This document shows positions 54,624 to 64,000 of a stretch of 64,000 nt of DNA, in pieces. The position numbers and the translations under genes are program-made. Source of the DNA: Ascarosepion bandense (lineage: Eukaryota > Mollusca > Cephalopoda > Sepiida > Sepiidae); contig JBBBDQ010000421.1 of the NCBI GenBank assembly GCA_037127315.1, forward strand, positions 2,683,001-2,747,000, given 5' to 3'. The notes under the pieces are model-generated. The model had not been told where the DNA came from. It worked only from the letters and a program-made list of their open reading frames with translations, and searched no databases. Each line of letters opens with the position of its first letter. The first letter of the stretch is position 1.

Positions 54624-54681
<58 letters not shown>
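54624..54681. repeat. (CA)n(TA)n microsatellite
   Basis: About 20 CA units followed by eight TA units at the Helitron's left end. Confidence 0.95.
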
Positions 54682-55387
54682 AACTTATTTATAAATGGAA
54701 CTTTGTGTGTGTGTGTGTTCGTTACCTATAGACTCCTAAACGACTGAACCGATTTTCTTGAAAATTTACACAGTTGTACTATAGGCGTCTGTAAGTGTTC
54801 TTAGCTAGGTTTTGTGTCGAGGTATCTCAGATAAATATCGAAAATTGATAATCGAAAAAATCGGGTTATAGAAGGAGTGGTCCGATTTTAATCAAATTTG
54901 ATACACTCAAAGACAAAGACATAAGAAACGATATTCAGAAGTTTCAAGGTTTCACTTCGTACAATAGTGCAGAAAATCGATAATATATATATGTATATAA
55001 AAGGCAAGATGTTTGTATGTGTGTCTGTTTATCTGCTTGTATGTCTGTATTTTTTTCGGCCCTTTTATTTTAGTTTTTGCTTCAGGTTTGGCTGTAAGTA
55101 GGTATAATTGTGGTTCTTTGTCTCAGACATGATACCATTTACTCAGAGAACTTAGTTAGCCTTCAAAATTCAGTTTACGACGAAAAAAAACTTATTTGAT
55201 ATCGATAGCAGGAAATCAAAATTTGACTTTCATCCATTCATTTTTCTTTCAGTCTACGTATTCGCTTTAACTGGAAACAACTATTGCTTTTTAGTCTTTC
55301 GTGCCAACGTCAAGAGTCTGAACTCCAGGACCATGGATTAGTCTTAAAGCTTTCATTACACCCGAGCAACGCCGGACTATACTGCTA

Positions 55388-55388
<1 letters not shown>
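54680..55388 (+). mobile_element. Non-autonomous Helitron, second copy
   Basis: Aligns end to end with 44061-44791: TAAACTTATTTATAAA, CGACTGAACCGATTTTCTTG, AAATCGGGTTATAGAAGGAG, CATGATACCATTTACTCAGA and CCCGAGCAACGCCGGACTAT. It ends in CTAG at 55385-55388, followed by T. The 3' hairpin is more complete (CCCGAG). The 5' TC is not visible because the end merges into a TA tract. It is flanked by TA tracts on both sides, consistent with A/T insertion into a TA microsatellite. Confidence 0.88.

Positions 55389-55431
<43 letters not shown>
55389..55431. repeat. (TA)n microsatellite
   Basis: Directly after the Helitron 3' end; with the tract at 54666-54681 it may be one microsatellite split by the insertion. 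Confidence 0.95.
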
Positions 55432-55434
<3 letters not shown>

Positions 55435-55632
55435 GATATAAATGATAATTTTATAAATTGATAAATGAAAATTTTACATGGAAAGAGCTCTAATAAAAAT
55501 GGATAACGCATTTTGCCATTCAAGGCAACATCAAATCTAAAAAGAAAAGAGTGAAATGAATGTATGTGTATTTGGGTTTGTTTAAATAAATAAATAAATC
55601 TTATTTCCTAAAGTCAACTCGCAATCAATTCT

Positions 55633-56400
55633 TTGAAGTTTTTAAAAATATTTTAAAAATTTTATATCATTAAATTATTTAATAATAATAAAAAATGAAA
55701 ACAATTCTTTTAAAATTTTAATATTAATCGAAAAATTATTTTTCCTCAGAGTATAATGTCACTAGTTATTATTTATTCCGGCAATTACAAGCTTATCAAA
55801 TTAAATTATATCAGAGTTTTATTGCATTTTTTATTTTACTCTTCGTAGAAGGTTTTCGGATAATGATTGCAAACTTAAAATAAAAAAAAATTGATAATTT
55901 ATATTCCCCAATGAGTCCTGCATTAAACTAATAAAACAAAAGTTAGCCAGCCATCAATATAAAATTTGTTAAGATTTCATGGATTTACGTGGAGGGGGGT
56001 AACAAAGGTGAAAAATATTTTTAACAAGATTTGTAAAAAAATAATTTCAAAAGTAGTTTCATTCATTTGTGAATGAATACTGAAAGTTTCATTAAAATCT
56101 GATAATTATTTGATTTTTGCGAGAATTTAAAAATTAATGTATCACCAAAAAAAAGTGGTTAATTTGTCACCAAAAAAAAGTGGTTAATGCAGTCGTTAGG
56201 TTTTCATTGTAAAACAGTCGTAACGTTTCTTAGCTACTAACTCAAATTAAAAAACACTTTTTGACAAAATTTCGAAAATCTTAGAAGGGATTACAAATTT
56301 TTTAAAAATAAAAATTACTTTGATCTTTCCTCTTAATGATAATATAAACATTTTGAAGAAAAAAGTTTATTTTATTAAGTTTGGGACCTTTTTTATTCAT
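55633..56400 (-). repeat. AT-rich dispersed repeat, reverse copy
   Basis: Reverse complement of 42466-43180. It carries a small local duplication (CACCAAAAAAAAGTGGTTAA twice, near 56143-56187). Confidence 0.8.
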
Positions 56401-56445
56401 ACTATGCTGTTTTGTTGTCGATTTAACCGGAGGTACCTATTGTTG

Positions 56446-57320
56446 GGGCACTATATGTACTGCAGTCGTAGCAGCAATGTGTGTTTCTAGTGAATGATGC
56501 TTTAGTATACCTTGACCTATTTCAGAGATACTTGTAGTCTTTTACAAGAGCTGCTAAAACCTAGATTAATAATATGTATAAAAACATAATTTTATAAAAT
56601 CTATCTAGTTTACTATGTAAATTCATATTAAACCATTACACCGACCAAAGTCAAAATAAAATATTCGCAAAAGAACTGATTTCTTACAATTTAAAAAAAC
56701 TGATACATTTCTTTAAAATTCGTAATCCGATTTTGGTAGCAACAACAGCAACAACAACAATAATGATAATAAAAATAATAATAAATGAAAAACAATTCCA
56801 GGAAAGAATTACGAATTCCAACATTTATTTTAAGTTTTATATTTTTCCAAAATCAAGTCGTACAAGCAAATTTGTGTTGAATTCCTTTCATCAATTTACA
56901 ACGAATTTAATTAGCACATTAAGCCCCTTATTAACTTTTATAAAATTCAATACAATTGTTTATAAAATTCAATACAATTGTTTATAAAATTCAATACAAT
57001 TGTTTATTAATATTCAATACAATTGTTTATTAATATTCAATACAATAAAATTCAATACAATTGTTTATAAAATTCAATACAATTGTTTATTAATATTCAA
57101 TACAATAAAATTCAATACAATTGTTTATAAAATTCAATACAATTGTTTATTAATATTCAATACAATAAAATTCAATACAATTGTTTATAAAATTCAATAC
57201 AATTGTTTATTAATATTCAATACAATAAAATTCAATACAATTGTTTATAAAATTCAATACAATTGTTTATTAATATTCGTAATCTGAAAGAATTATTCTA
57301 TAGTGATATGAATAAAATGA
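56446..57320. repeat. Left arm of a large inverted repeat
   Basis: Reverse-complementary to 59080-59990. For example GGCACTATATGTACTGCAGT pairs with the complement of 59955-59985, TTTTACAAGAGCTGCTA with 59880-59898, and TAATCTGAAAGAATTATTCT with 59100-59125. The minisatellite at 56935-57280 is an expansion within this arm. Confidence 0.88.
56935..57280. repeat. Higher-order minisatellite, 60-bp period
   Basis: The base unit is about 20 bp (TTCAATACAATTGTTTATAA). Three base units make a 60-bp block that is repeated identically at 57061-57120, 57121-57180 and 57181-57240, with partial blocks on each side. Because 60 is divisible by three, an open frame of 20-residue repeats results; it is not a gene. 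Confidence 0.97.
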
Positions 57321-57469
57321 ATCCAAGGCAGATCATCATGCATTCCTTCAGAATAGGTGGAAAGTAATAGATTTTTGTGATTAAATTTTTAATTTAAACC
57401 TTGAATAACGAAATGCATTATGTATTATATCAATTTACTCTTCCTGTAACATTTCTACTTATCAAATTT

Positions 57470-57524
<55 letters not shown>

Positions 57525-57573
57525 TTCATATCGTTCATTCAGCAATGAATTAGAACACTCTCAGCTATTGGGC
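57321..57573. other. Unassigned, with (TA)n at 57474-57522
   Basis: A TA tract of about 24 units, otherwise nothing recognised. Confidence 0.6.
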
Positions 57574-57575
57574 AT

Positions 57576-57757
57576 GTATAATCATAATATACACGCTAAA
57601 AAGTTTGCCTCCGTCTACCGAGCGCCTATAGCTCAGAGGTAGAATCGCCGACTGACGCCAATTCGTTCGGGTTTCAGTCCTGGGTAAAAAGAAATCGGAT
57701 GTCTAAACGTATTGATGAGCTGTGATACAGCGAAACACATCTGTCTGCGGATAACTA
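57576..57757 (+). mobile_element. tRNA-derived SINE, second type
   Basis: A box TAGCTCAGAGG (57629-57639) and B box GGTTTCAGTCC (57670-57680). It aligns with 24695-24872, including the ~50-bp leader before the A box and the end GAGCTGTGATACAGCGAAAC...ATCTGTCTGCGGATAACTA. The A box is closer to the Pol III consensus than in the other copy. Confidence 0.87.
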
Positions 57758-57769
57758 TATATATACAGA

Positions 57770-57874
<105 letters not shown>

Positions 57875-58076
57875 TCTTATAGAAGGAAAAAGTTAAGGGT
57901 GAATGATTCGGAAAACAGAAGAGATTTAACGAGTGAGTGTGAAAAAACCAACAAACAAATACGTACGCATATGAACATTCTGACCTGGGCACCGACCTCT
58001 TATTTATATATTCACGGTATTTTAGGCTGTCAGAAAAACAAACAGATCTCGATTTGTAAAGTAACAAGTTATTCGC

Positions 58077-58106
58077 CTGAAGAGAGTCAACTATGTAACC
58101 GAAACG
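58077..58106 (+). other. CTGAAGA...GAAACGCGTG motif
   Basis: CTGAAGA, 17 bases, then GAAACGCGTGTAG. The arrangement is as at 4270-4295 and 8934-8965, but no stem II pairing could be found, so a ribozyme is doubtful. It lies about 60 bp before an AAT tract. Confidence 0.35.
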
Positions 58107-58158
58107 CGTGTAGCGGCACAAATAGCATTATGAACACTAAAGATATACAAAAAAGCAA

Positions 58159-58161
<3 letters not shown>

Positions 58162-58215
<54 letters not shown>
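58162..58215. repeat. (AAT)n microsatellite
   Basis: About 18 units. Confidence 0.95.
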
Positions 58216-58219
<4 letters not shown>

Positions 58220-58260
58220 TAAATGTACGCTTAAAAAAATGTTCACGGCTTCAGCACACT

Positions 58261-58262
58261 TT

Positions 58263-58354
<92 letters not shown>
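58261..58354. repeat. (CT)n(CA)n(TA)n compound microsatellite
   Basis: Three dinucleotide tracts in series. Confidence 0.95.
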
Positions 58355-58357
<3 letters not shown>

Positions 58358-58427
58358 CTGCATAGCGTTTTATGTATTTTTTATTGACCTGTGCCCATTA
58401 AACAATTATGTTTTATCAAATTCCTAG

Positions 58428-58440
<13 letters not shown>
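58355..58440. repeat. Inner inverted repeat, left
   Basis: CATAGCGTTTTATGTA, TTATTGACCTGTGC and TTTTATCAAATTCCTAGAAATATAT are reverse-complementary to 58928-59016. Confidence 0.9.

Positions 58441-58500
<60 letters not shown>
58431..58500. repeat. (TA)n(TG)n microsatellite
   Basis: TA at 58431-58460, TG at 58461-58500. Confidence 0.95.
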
Positions 58501-58505
<5 letters not shown>

Positions 58506-58927
58506 GAATTCCTTCCTGAATACGCTAAATTTCCAAAATAAATACAGCTGCCTATTTACCTCGACATTTATGAAAGTTTTTTGCGTAAGTTCATATCTAC
58601 AGAATCGATAATATAAGTATAAAATTATCTTTGTCATTAATATATATTTTGATATATCCATTATTATTACACATCATTATTCCACATATTCATGGCAAAA
58701 ACATGAGAAATACATTAGCTTTAAATTAAGTTTCCTGCTTCAATTTAGGAGAACATCATAAAATATAACAGCCTATTTTTCTGCCTGGAATTCTTTCTCC
58801 ACATGTATGCTTAATAATTGTATTTAATATTGGACGAGAATCGAGTGGCATGGAACAAGCACAGGATATATTTGTCACGGACCGCAATTAGCAATTATCA
58901 GGAATAAAGTAAACACAACACTAGGTA

Positions 58928-59016
58928 ATATATATATATATATTTCTAGGAATTTGATAAAGCATAATTGCTTAATGTGCATAGGTCAATAAATAGTACA
59001 TAAAACACTATGCAGA
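58928..59016. repeat. Inner inverted repeat, right
   Basis: Partner of 58355-58440. Confidence 0.9.
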
Positions 59017-59079
59017 GAAAAACATGACCGCGCTCGTGAACATATTTGCGTGAAATTGTGTCATGGCCACTACGACCAG

Positions 59080-59990
59080 AACACATGATTTTATTCAAAT
59101 CATTATAGAATAATCACTTCAGATTACAAATATAAAAAATCAGTTGTACTGAATTTTATACAAATTAACAGTGCAATGCAAATTCGTTGTAAATTGATGA
59201 AAGAAATTCAACATAAATTGGCATGCTCGACTTGATTTTGGAAATATGTATATAAAAAAAATAAAGTTTGAAATTCGTAATTGTTTTCTGGAATTCCTTT
59301 CTTTTCATACCAGGGACTGTAAACGTTTAGTGACGGATGTGTGTTGTGGTGCAGTGGATATCGGCTCGGAAAGAGAAATCGGTGAGCCGAATTCGAATTC
59401 CAGCTGAATACCCTGCATTCACTTAAGCACTGGTACCCTTGGGAAAGGTATTAATCCGTCCCTTCCCTCCAGTTATGGGTTAAATAACAGAGTAGGACTT
59501 GGGAACCCTGTCCTTAAAAAAACAAATACCAGTGAATCTTGATACCCGAAAAAGAAAAAAAGTATTACTAGACACAAAATTTATATAAAAACAACAATAA
59601 ATTGTTGAAAGGAAAAGGTATTACCAGCAATAACTAAATAAATAAAATTTAATTGGCAATAAATGAAATGCCATAAAACAAAACCAACCAACATTTCTTT
59701 TCATTTATTATTATTAAAATTTCAGAATACGAATTTTAAAGAAGTGCAATACTTTTAAAATTGTAAAAATAACTTCTTATGAGAAGATTTATTTTGACTT
59801 TAGTAGCGGTGATCGATTAAAATGGATTATTTTTTATATTTTTTATACATATTATAAATCTAGTGGACCTAATGATTGTAGCAGCTCTTGTAAAACTCTA
59901 CCATATCTAAAGGCCAAGATATTTTAAAGTATCATGCCCCAGAAAACCCATTGCTGTTACGGCTACAGTACATGTAGTGTGCCAACGTCT
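59080..59990. repeat. Right arm of a large inverted repeat
   Basis: Partner of 56446-57320. The arm is interrupted by the composite SINE at 59309-59693. Without it, GGAATTCCTTTCTTTTCATTTATTATTATT would match the complement of 56775-56810. Confidence 0.88.
59309..59693 (+). mobile_element. Composite 5S-tRNA SINE, 5'-truncated
   Basis: Begins with ACCAGGGACTGTAAACG, the last ~17 bp of the 5S part. The linker TTTAGTGACGGATGTGTGTT, A box TGGTGCAGTGG and B-box region GAATTCGAATTCC follow. The body (CCTTGGGAAAGGTATTAATC, ATGGGTTAAATAACA) and the 3' part (GTAGGACTTGGGAACCCTG) are shared with 48621-49070. The end is ATGCCATAAAACAAAACCAACCAACA. TTTCTTTTCAT flanks both sides (59298-59308 and 59694-59704), an 11-bp target-site duplication. 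Confidence 0.92.
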
Positions 59991-60595
59991 TATATGTAAT
60001 ATGGATAACGTAATCACTCGAATGTTTAAAGAGATGTAAATAAACAAGAATTAGAACAAAACAAAAAAGAAACACAACACCAATCTAATAAAGAAAAGGA
60101 CATTTCGTTCACTCAGATAATATCTATGTCTGTTGGATCAACAATAAGCTAACCGCAATCCCGTGTAAAGAGGGATAAACCTCTGCTAAAAGGGTTTACC
60201 TCTTCACTGAAACAATGTCTACCTTTCCGATTCTCGTGGAAGCCAAACCTACTTTCCTATTATGCAACAGAATTTGATATTAAATATCTTGAAAAAGGAG
60301 AACATTCTACAAACATCACTAACCCAAAACAAATATATATTTTTGAGCCCTATTTTCTTTGTTTTAATGCATTTAATGCATTCCTTTTTTATATATTAAG
60401 GAATGAGAAGTTCATCTCACACATTCAGCTCATAAGATTATCAGGTTACAGACTTACTGAAGGATCACCCAAGAAAAATAATTAGGCATAACAGTGTACT
60501 AAACTATAATTGGTCTTTCACTAATATTTGTTCTCAGAATCTTAGATGCCCCTAAGTATCGATGAGTAACTTGGTGGTAGCCTTTCAGGATCGCT
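59991..60595. other. Unassigned AT-rich sequence
   Basis: No recognisable feature. Confidence 0.5.
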
Positions 60596-60599
60596 GATC

Positions 60600-61195
60600 G
60601 TTTGTCCATTTCTTAAAAACTTCGGCAATCAACTTTTAAATATAGATAAAACCCGAGTAGTGGTAACTTTCGGTATGATTGTGTTGACAGCCCAACTATC
60701 CCTGTCATCTCATCTAATCTATGTTAAGCTTCGAAAATATTTCTCTAATCGATCCTGACCAAGCAGCTCGCCTTTAGTCACTTTCTCATCAATGTATTTA
60801 GGTTTTGCTCTGATTTTTTCTGCAACTATTTTCATGGCAACTTCCCTGATGAGCTTTTTTGCCTGGTTACCCGACCACGGATATTTACGCGTGCTACTAG
60901 ATTGGCATCTAGGTCACAACCGTTTACATTCGAAATAGTTAAATGTAACATCTTCATTTACTTTAATAGTTTCTTTTCTCGCACTTCCCGTTTGTGGAAC
61001 TCCCTTCCATTTACTTGCTTCCCTGATAGCTACAATCTCTAAAAGTTTAAATGCAACATCAATTGCCATTTTCTATCTACTTGATTCCTATCCATCTTTT
61101 ATCATTTCTTCGACAAACCCATTACTTTTTTTTCTTTCTCTGTAAATCCCTATGCACTAGTGGCAGTGCTGCCTGGCTTGGGGTGAAATGATTAT
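60600..61195 (+). pseudogene. Old Jockey/CR1-like LINE relic
   Basis: The plus strand shows NIDKTRVV (compare NASKTKLF), then the codons for LIDPDQAARL...SLSHQCI, TIFMATSLMSFFAWLP (compare YFHGFCSDELRSLVP) and RATRLASRSQPFTFE-type remnants. CTCGCACTTCCCGTTTGTGG follows, and the terminus GCTTGGGGTGAAATGATTAT with an A-rich tail at 61195. It is broken by many indels and is older than the copy directly following it. Confidence 0.8.
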
Positions 61196-61204
61196 AAAAA
61201 TAAG

Positions 61205-62270
61205 AATCCAAATGGCGAAATATCCTAGTAAAGAATGTCTGCTACGCAGACGACACCACAATATACTCCCGCACCAGTAAGAAACCTGTCGTGGCGAACA
61301 GACATAATCTCGCTGCTGACCTTGAACGGGATTTACACTCTGTGGTGAATTGGGACAAGAAGTGGCTTGTCAACTTCAATGCGTCTAAGACCAATCTGTT
61401 GTCTGTCAACCATCACAGGCAACCTCTCCTGCCTCCCATAAGCATGGACCAAGCGATTCTCCCTGAGAGCAACACACTACGCCTCCTCGGCCTTACCCTC
61501 TCCTCAGATCTCAAATGGAACCACTATATTGAATCCATAGCCTAATCTACCGCTAAGAAGGTTGGGTCATTATGTCGATCGAGGTTGTTTTTTCCGCCTG
61601 AATCCATCCTGCATATATACAAGTCAACCATCCGTCCGTGCATGGAGTACTGTTGCCATTTATGGTCAGGCGCCCCTGCCGTTCTCCTCAGTGTTCTCGA
61701 CAGGCTCCAAAGGAGAATCTGTAATGTGATAGGTACTGATCTGGCGGCTCGACTGCAGCCACTTCCCCACAGTCGAAATTTGGCCTCCCTTTGTCTGTTC
61801 TATAAATACTTTCATGGCTTCTGCTCCGACGAACTTAAGTTACTGGTGCCTCATCAACAGATGTATACTCGCGCAACCAGACTGGCAACTGGGTCCCACC
61901 CATTCACAGTCTGGTTAGCCAAATACAGACGACAATTCTACTTCTGCAGCTTCTTCTCTCGCACTTCCTGCCTGTAGAACTCGCTCCCATATTCTTGCTT
62001 TCCTGACGGCTACAACCTCCAGAAATTTAAATGCAATGTCAATACTCATCTATTAACCACTGGACTCTAGCTCTCTCCCCTCCCCTGTATATCCTTCCCT
62101 TTCTCTCCACCTATGTATCTGTCATCGCACCTGCATTCTCAGCTTTCTACTGATCCTTTCTAACTAGTTTGTACTCCTCACTCTTTTCTAATTAATCTTT
62201 TTATAGTTATGTAGCCCCCCGCTCATCAGTGGCATTTCTGCCTTGCTCGGGGTGAAATGATTAAAAAAAA
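61205..62270 (+). pseudogene. Best-preserved Jockey/CR1-like LINE fragment
   Basis: Starts at VCYADDTTIYS (RT motif C) and runs through ANRHNLAADLERDLHSVVNW, LVNFNASKTNLLSVNHHRQ and LPESNTLRLLGLTLSSDLKW to a TAA (61543-61545). It resumes in frame with STAKKVGSLCR, YKSTIRPCMEYCCHLWSGAP, LQRRICNVIGTDLAARLQPL, YKYFHGFCSDELKLLVPHQQ and RLATGSHPFTVW. A TAG follows at 61975-61977 (W in other copies), then NSLPYSCFPDGYNLQKFKCN. The two stops are the only interruptions I see over ~280 codons. The 3' UTR ends in TGCTCGGGGTGAAATGATT and a mixed A/AAAT tail. It starts right after the tail of the older copy. Confidence 0.92.
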
Positions 62271-62279
62271 AAAATAAAT

Positions 62280-62588
62280 AAATAAAGTTACTATCATCGA
62301 AATATTTTGCCACCAATTTCCTTAAAATGAAATCTCTGCATTTTATCACATCTTATGAGGTAAGGCAAAGATGTATGCGTTGGTTATTGTTATCGTTATT
62401 GGTGCTGAAAGTGGAATTGTCCAGAATAGAGTAAATAGTAAAGTATCATTTCACAATAATTGTTTTGCTCTCTTGAAAATAATTAGTCATGAAAATACCG
62501 CAATAATCTGCCATTATCTTTCCACCAGATTTTTGGATCTTGAATTTTTTTCAGCCATAAACAGAAACTGGTGTTGCCGCTGTATTGT
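62280..62588. other. Unassigned sequence
   Basis: An 82-residue plus frame at 62371-62619 has no domain; its right end lies in the mariner relic. Confidence 0.45.
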
Positions 62589-62589
62589 T

Positions 62590-63150
62590 ATTTATTTGTT
62601 GCACGAGAAAACGGCCTAGAGAATGAAAGCACGCCAGACGACTTCAGCATCTCCTGCAACTCTTCTGGATTTTCTCTTTGAATAATTCCTACATACTGCC
62701 ATATTCCTTAACTTCAGTTCATCTTGGTTGTACTAAGTAGTTTCGTTGGTCTCTTGTTCAAATGTAACCTACACAATAATCAAGGGGATTGAAGTCTTGG
62801 GTATTAAGTTAGGTGCCTTGTGTGGCATGGTGCAGAAACCTGTTTCCAGACATTTAGTCTTCTAGCAGCCACTCTATTGACCCAGGGAAGCACTACCTCT
62901 TGTATGTCCCCATGTTTTACCTGATGCCATCGCCAACAAATTTCTTAAAAGGATTAGAGTGAGTTTTCCGAGATGTCATACCTTAGTAATCACCATTAGA
63001 CTCCTCCAACTCTTTCTGAATCCTCGGTAGAGTCTCACATTAACACACAAACACACGGAAATATTTCTATTGGAGATTCTTCTCCGAATACCAAGCAATA
63101 CAGCTGTTTCAAACTTTTTAGCCAAGTTAATTGTGTCATGGTGCTCTTTT
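62590..63150 (-). pseudogene. Mariner/IS630-type transposase relic
   Basis: The minus strand gives HGDIQEVVLPWVNRVAA and RLNVWKQVSAPCHT, then after a frame change NPLDYCVGYI, and EVKEYGSM plus KEKIQKSCRRCRSRLACF. It follows the familiar order of IS630/Tc1/mariner transposases of invertebrates (VLPWIERVAAGRPYVWQQ, DSAPCHTS, SPDCNPLDYYVW, VRKACRRFRSRLE). In the catalytic QQDSAP motif the QD is replaced (KQVSAP), so the second acidic residue is lost. The last aspartate (NPLD) is kept. Several frameshifts and stops occur; the N-terminal helix-turn-helix part is absent or unrecognisable. Confidence 0.8.
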
Positions 63151-63163
63151 TCTCAGCACAACC

Positions 63164-63178
63164 TATATATATATATAT
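63164..63178. repeat. Short (TA)n tract
   Basis: Seven TA units next to the transposase relic. Confidence 0.9.
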
Positions 63179-63370
63179 TATAAAAACATAATTTCATGGT
63201 ATGCAATATTTGTGACTTAAAAGCTCTTAATATCATGGTTAGAGCCTATGTAAATATGAGAGTAAACATTGATGTCAAAACCTAACCGCAACAGGATGTT
63301 TCATGCTTAAATGCAACCAATCTGATCATAAAACAAACTGTCACCGTTGGGTGTTGACTTCAATGTCCAC

Positions 63371-63376
<6 letters not shown>

Positions 63377-63432
<56 letters not shown>
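63377..63432. repeat. (TA)n(TG)n microsatellite
   Basis: TA at 63377-63405, then TG. Confidence 0.95.
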
Positions 63433-63434
<2 letters not shown>

Positions 63435-63493
63435 CTGTGCGTCTGCGTGTGAAATTTTCGATGGAATATTCGTTCAAAATGTTGTCAGAAAAG

Positions 63494-63524
63494 ACCTAGC
63501 ACCAGAATATTTCTGGTGCTAGGT
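63494..63524. repeat. Perfect 14-bp hairpin
   Basis: ACCTAGCACCAGAA, loop TAT, TTCTGGTGCTAGGT. Outer bases extend it imperfectly (GTCA...TGAC). Confidence 0.95.
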
Positions 63525-63529
63525 TTTTA

Positions 63530-64000
63530 TGACTGCCAAAACTATGTTGTCCGCGTCACATAAAATTACCGTTATTACCAGCATAAATCCTCTTGCACAG
63601 TCCAAATTGGTATTACACATATTCAGCAACTGATATAGGGGAACAATCGTGCAAAGACCTAAAACTTCGATGCGTAATTGAAGCCATGCTGAAGTTTTAC
63701 AAACAACGATGGAGGAAGAAACAAGAAAGAATAACATATTTTTTCTCTGAATCTGATTAAAATTGTCATCGTAAGAAAAGATAAATAGAAAGTAAAGACG
63801 CCATTTCCTGGCACAATGCCTTGTTTTCTCTTGTTCTGCTCGAGAGACAATCAACAATCAATGGGAAAATTTCGAACAAAACAAAGGACAGTTGGATAGG
63901 AGATTGATCAGCACTTTACAAGGAGATGTGTCGTTGAGAAGTCTACAGGTCATAGGTCTCTTTCACAACGGTTTCAAGACCGACAGTTATTAGAAAATAG
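63530..64000. other. Unassigned sequence
   Basis: A 112-residue minus frame at 63519-63857 is the longest non-repetitive open frame at this end. It has no domain I recognise and its composition (C, L, V-rich stretch near the end) does not decide. An overlapping 63-residue frame is open too, which argues against coding. Confidence 0.4.

Noticed and set aside
57000..57287. 95-residue ORF of 20-residue repeats
   Set aside because: It is a 60-bp minisatellite whose period is a multiple of three; other frames are open too.
63519..63857. 112-residue minus-strand ORF as a host gene
   Set aside because: No domain, an alternative frame is open over the same bases, and no splice or promoter support; left as unassigned.

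Overview
This is a eukaryotic, AT-rich, gene-poor window made almost entirely of transposable-element debris, simple repeats and unassigned sequence. I found no convincing host gene or exon. The organism is inferred to be a cephalopod mollusc, most likely an octopus. The evidence is a tRNA-derived SINE family resembling the octopus SINEs, many 3' fragments of one LINE family, long (TTA)n/(TA)n/(GT)n tracts, and Penelope-, Helitron- and Tc1/mariner-type relics side by side. There is no operon structure, ribosome binding site or bacterial feature. The long ORFs are transposon relics or open frames through microsatellites.

Layout. 1-10 kb: a Jockey/CR1-like LINE with a broken reverse transcriptase (985-2880, minus), a second LINE family (2958-3600, minus), and a Penelope-like element 3' end with the last part of a GIY-YIG endonuclease and duplicated 3' sequence (4200-4910, minus). 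Short LINE 3' ends follow at 5.3, 6.2, 7.2 and 9.9 kb. 10-25 kb: tRNA-type SINEs (10.4, 11.4, 24.7 kb), paired palindromes (13.65 kb), a LINE endonuclease relic beside 285-bp tandem repeats (14.7-16.6 kb), a 617-bp perfect-terminus hairpin element (16.9 kb), a minisatellite born at a LINE end (18.7 kb), a LINE whose YADD catalytic box is deleted (21.1-22.2 kb) and a second hairpin element (22.5 kb). 25-42 kb: mostly unassigned sequence with microsatellites, a Tc1 relic (29.0 kb), two SINEs with target-site duplications (29.9, 35.2 kb) and a recent 370-bp direct duplication (30.5/31.6 kb). 42-56 kb: two Helitron copies (44.1, 54.7 kb), relics of a LINE with a restriction-like endonuclease (47.9-49.1, 49.7 kb) and twin perfect hairpins (51.0 kb). 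56-64 kb: an imperfect 3.5-kb inverted structure holding a 60-bp higher-order minisatellite and a SINE, two nested LINE copies (60.6-62.3 kb) and a mariner relic (62.6-63.1 kb).

The most interesting object is at 48621-49070. It is a full-length 5S rRNA-like sequence joined by a ~20-bp linker to a tRNA-like SINE with A and B boxes, the whole flanked by a perfect 11-bp target-site duplication. It sits inside a LINE reading frame that is restored on paper when the insert is ignored. A second, 5'-truncated copy (59309-59693) has its own 11-bp duplication and retains the end of the 5S part and the same linker. A third SINE (35185-35498) appears to begin inside that linker. Together these indicate a retrotransposed 5S-tRNA composite SINE with two different Pol III internal promoter types.
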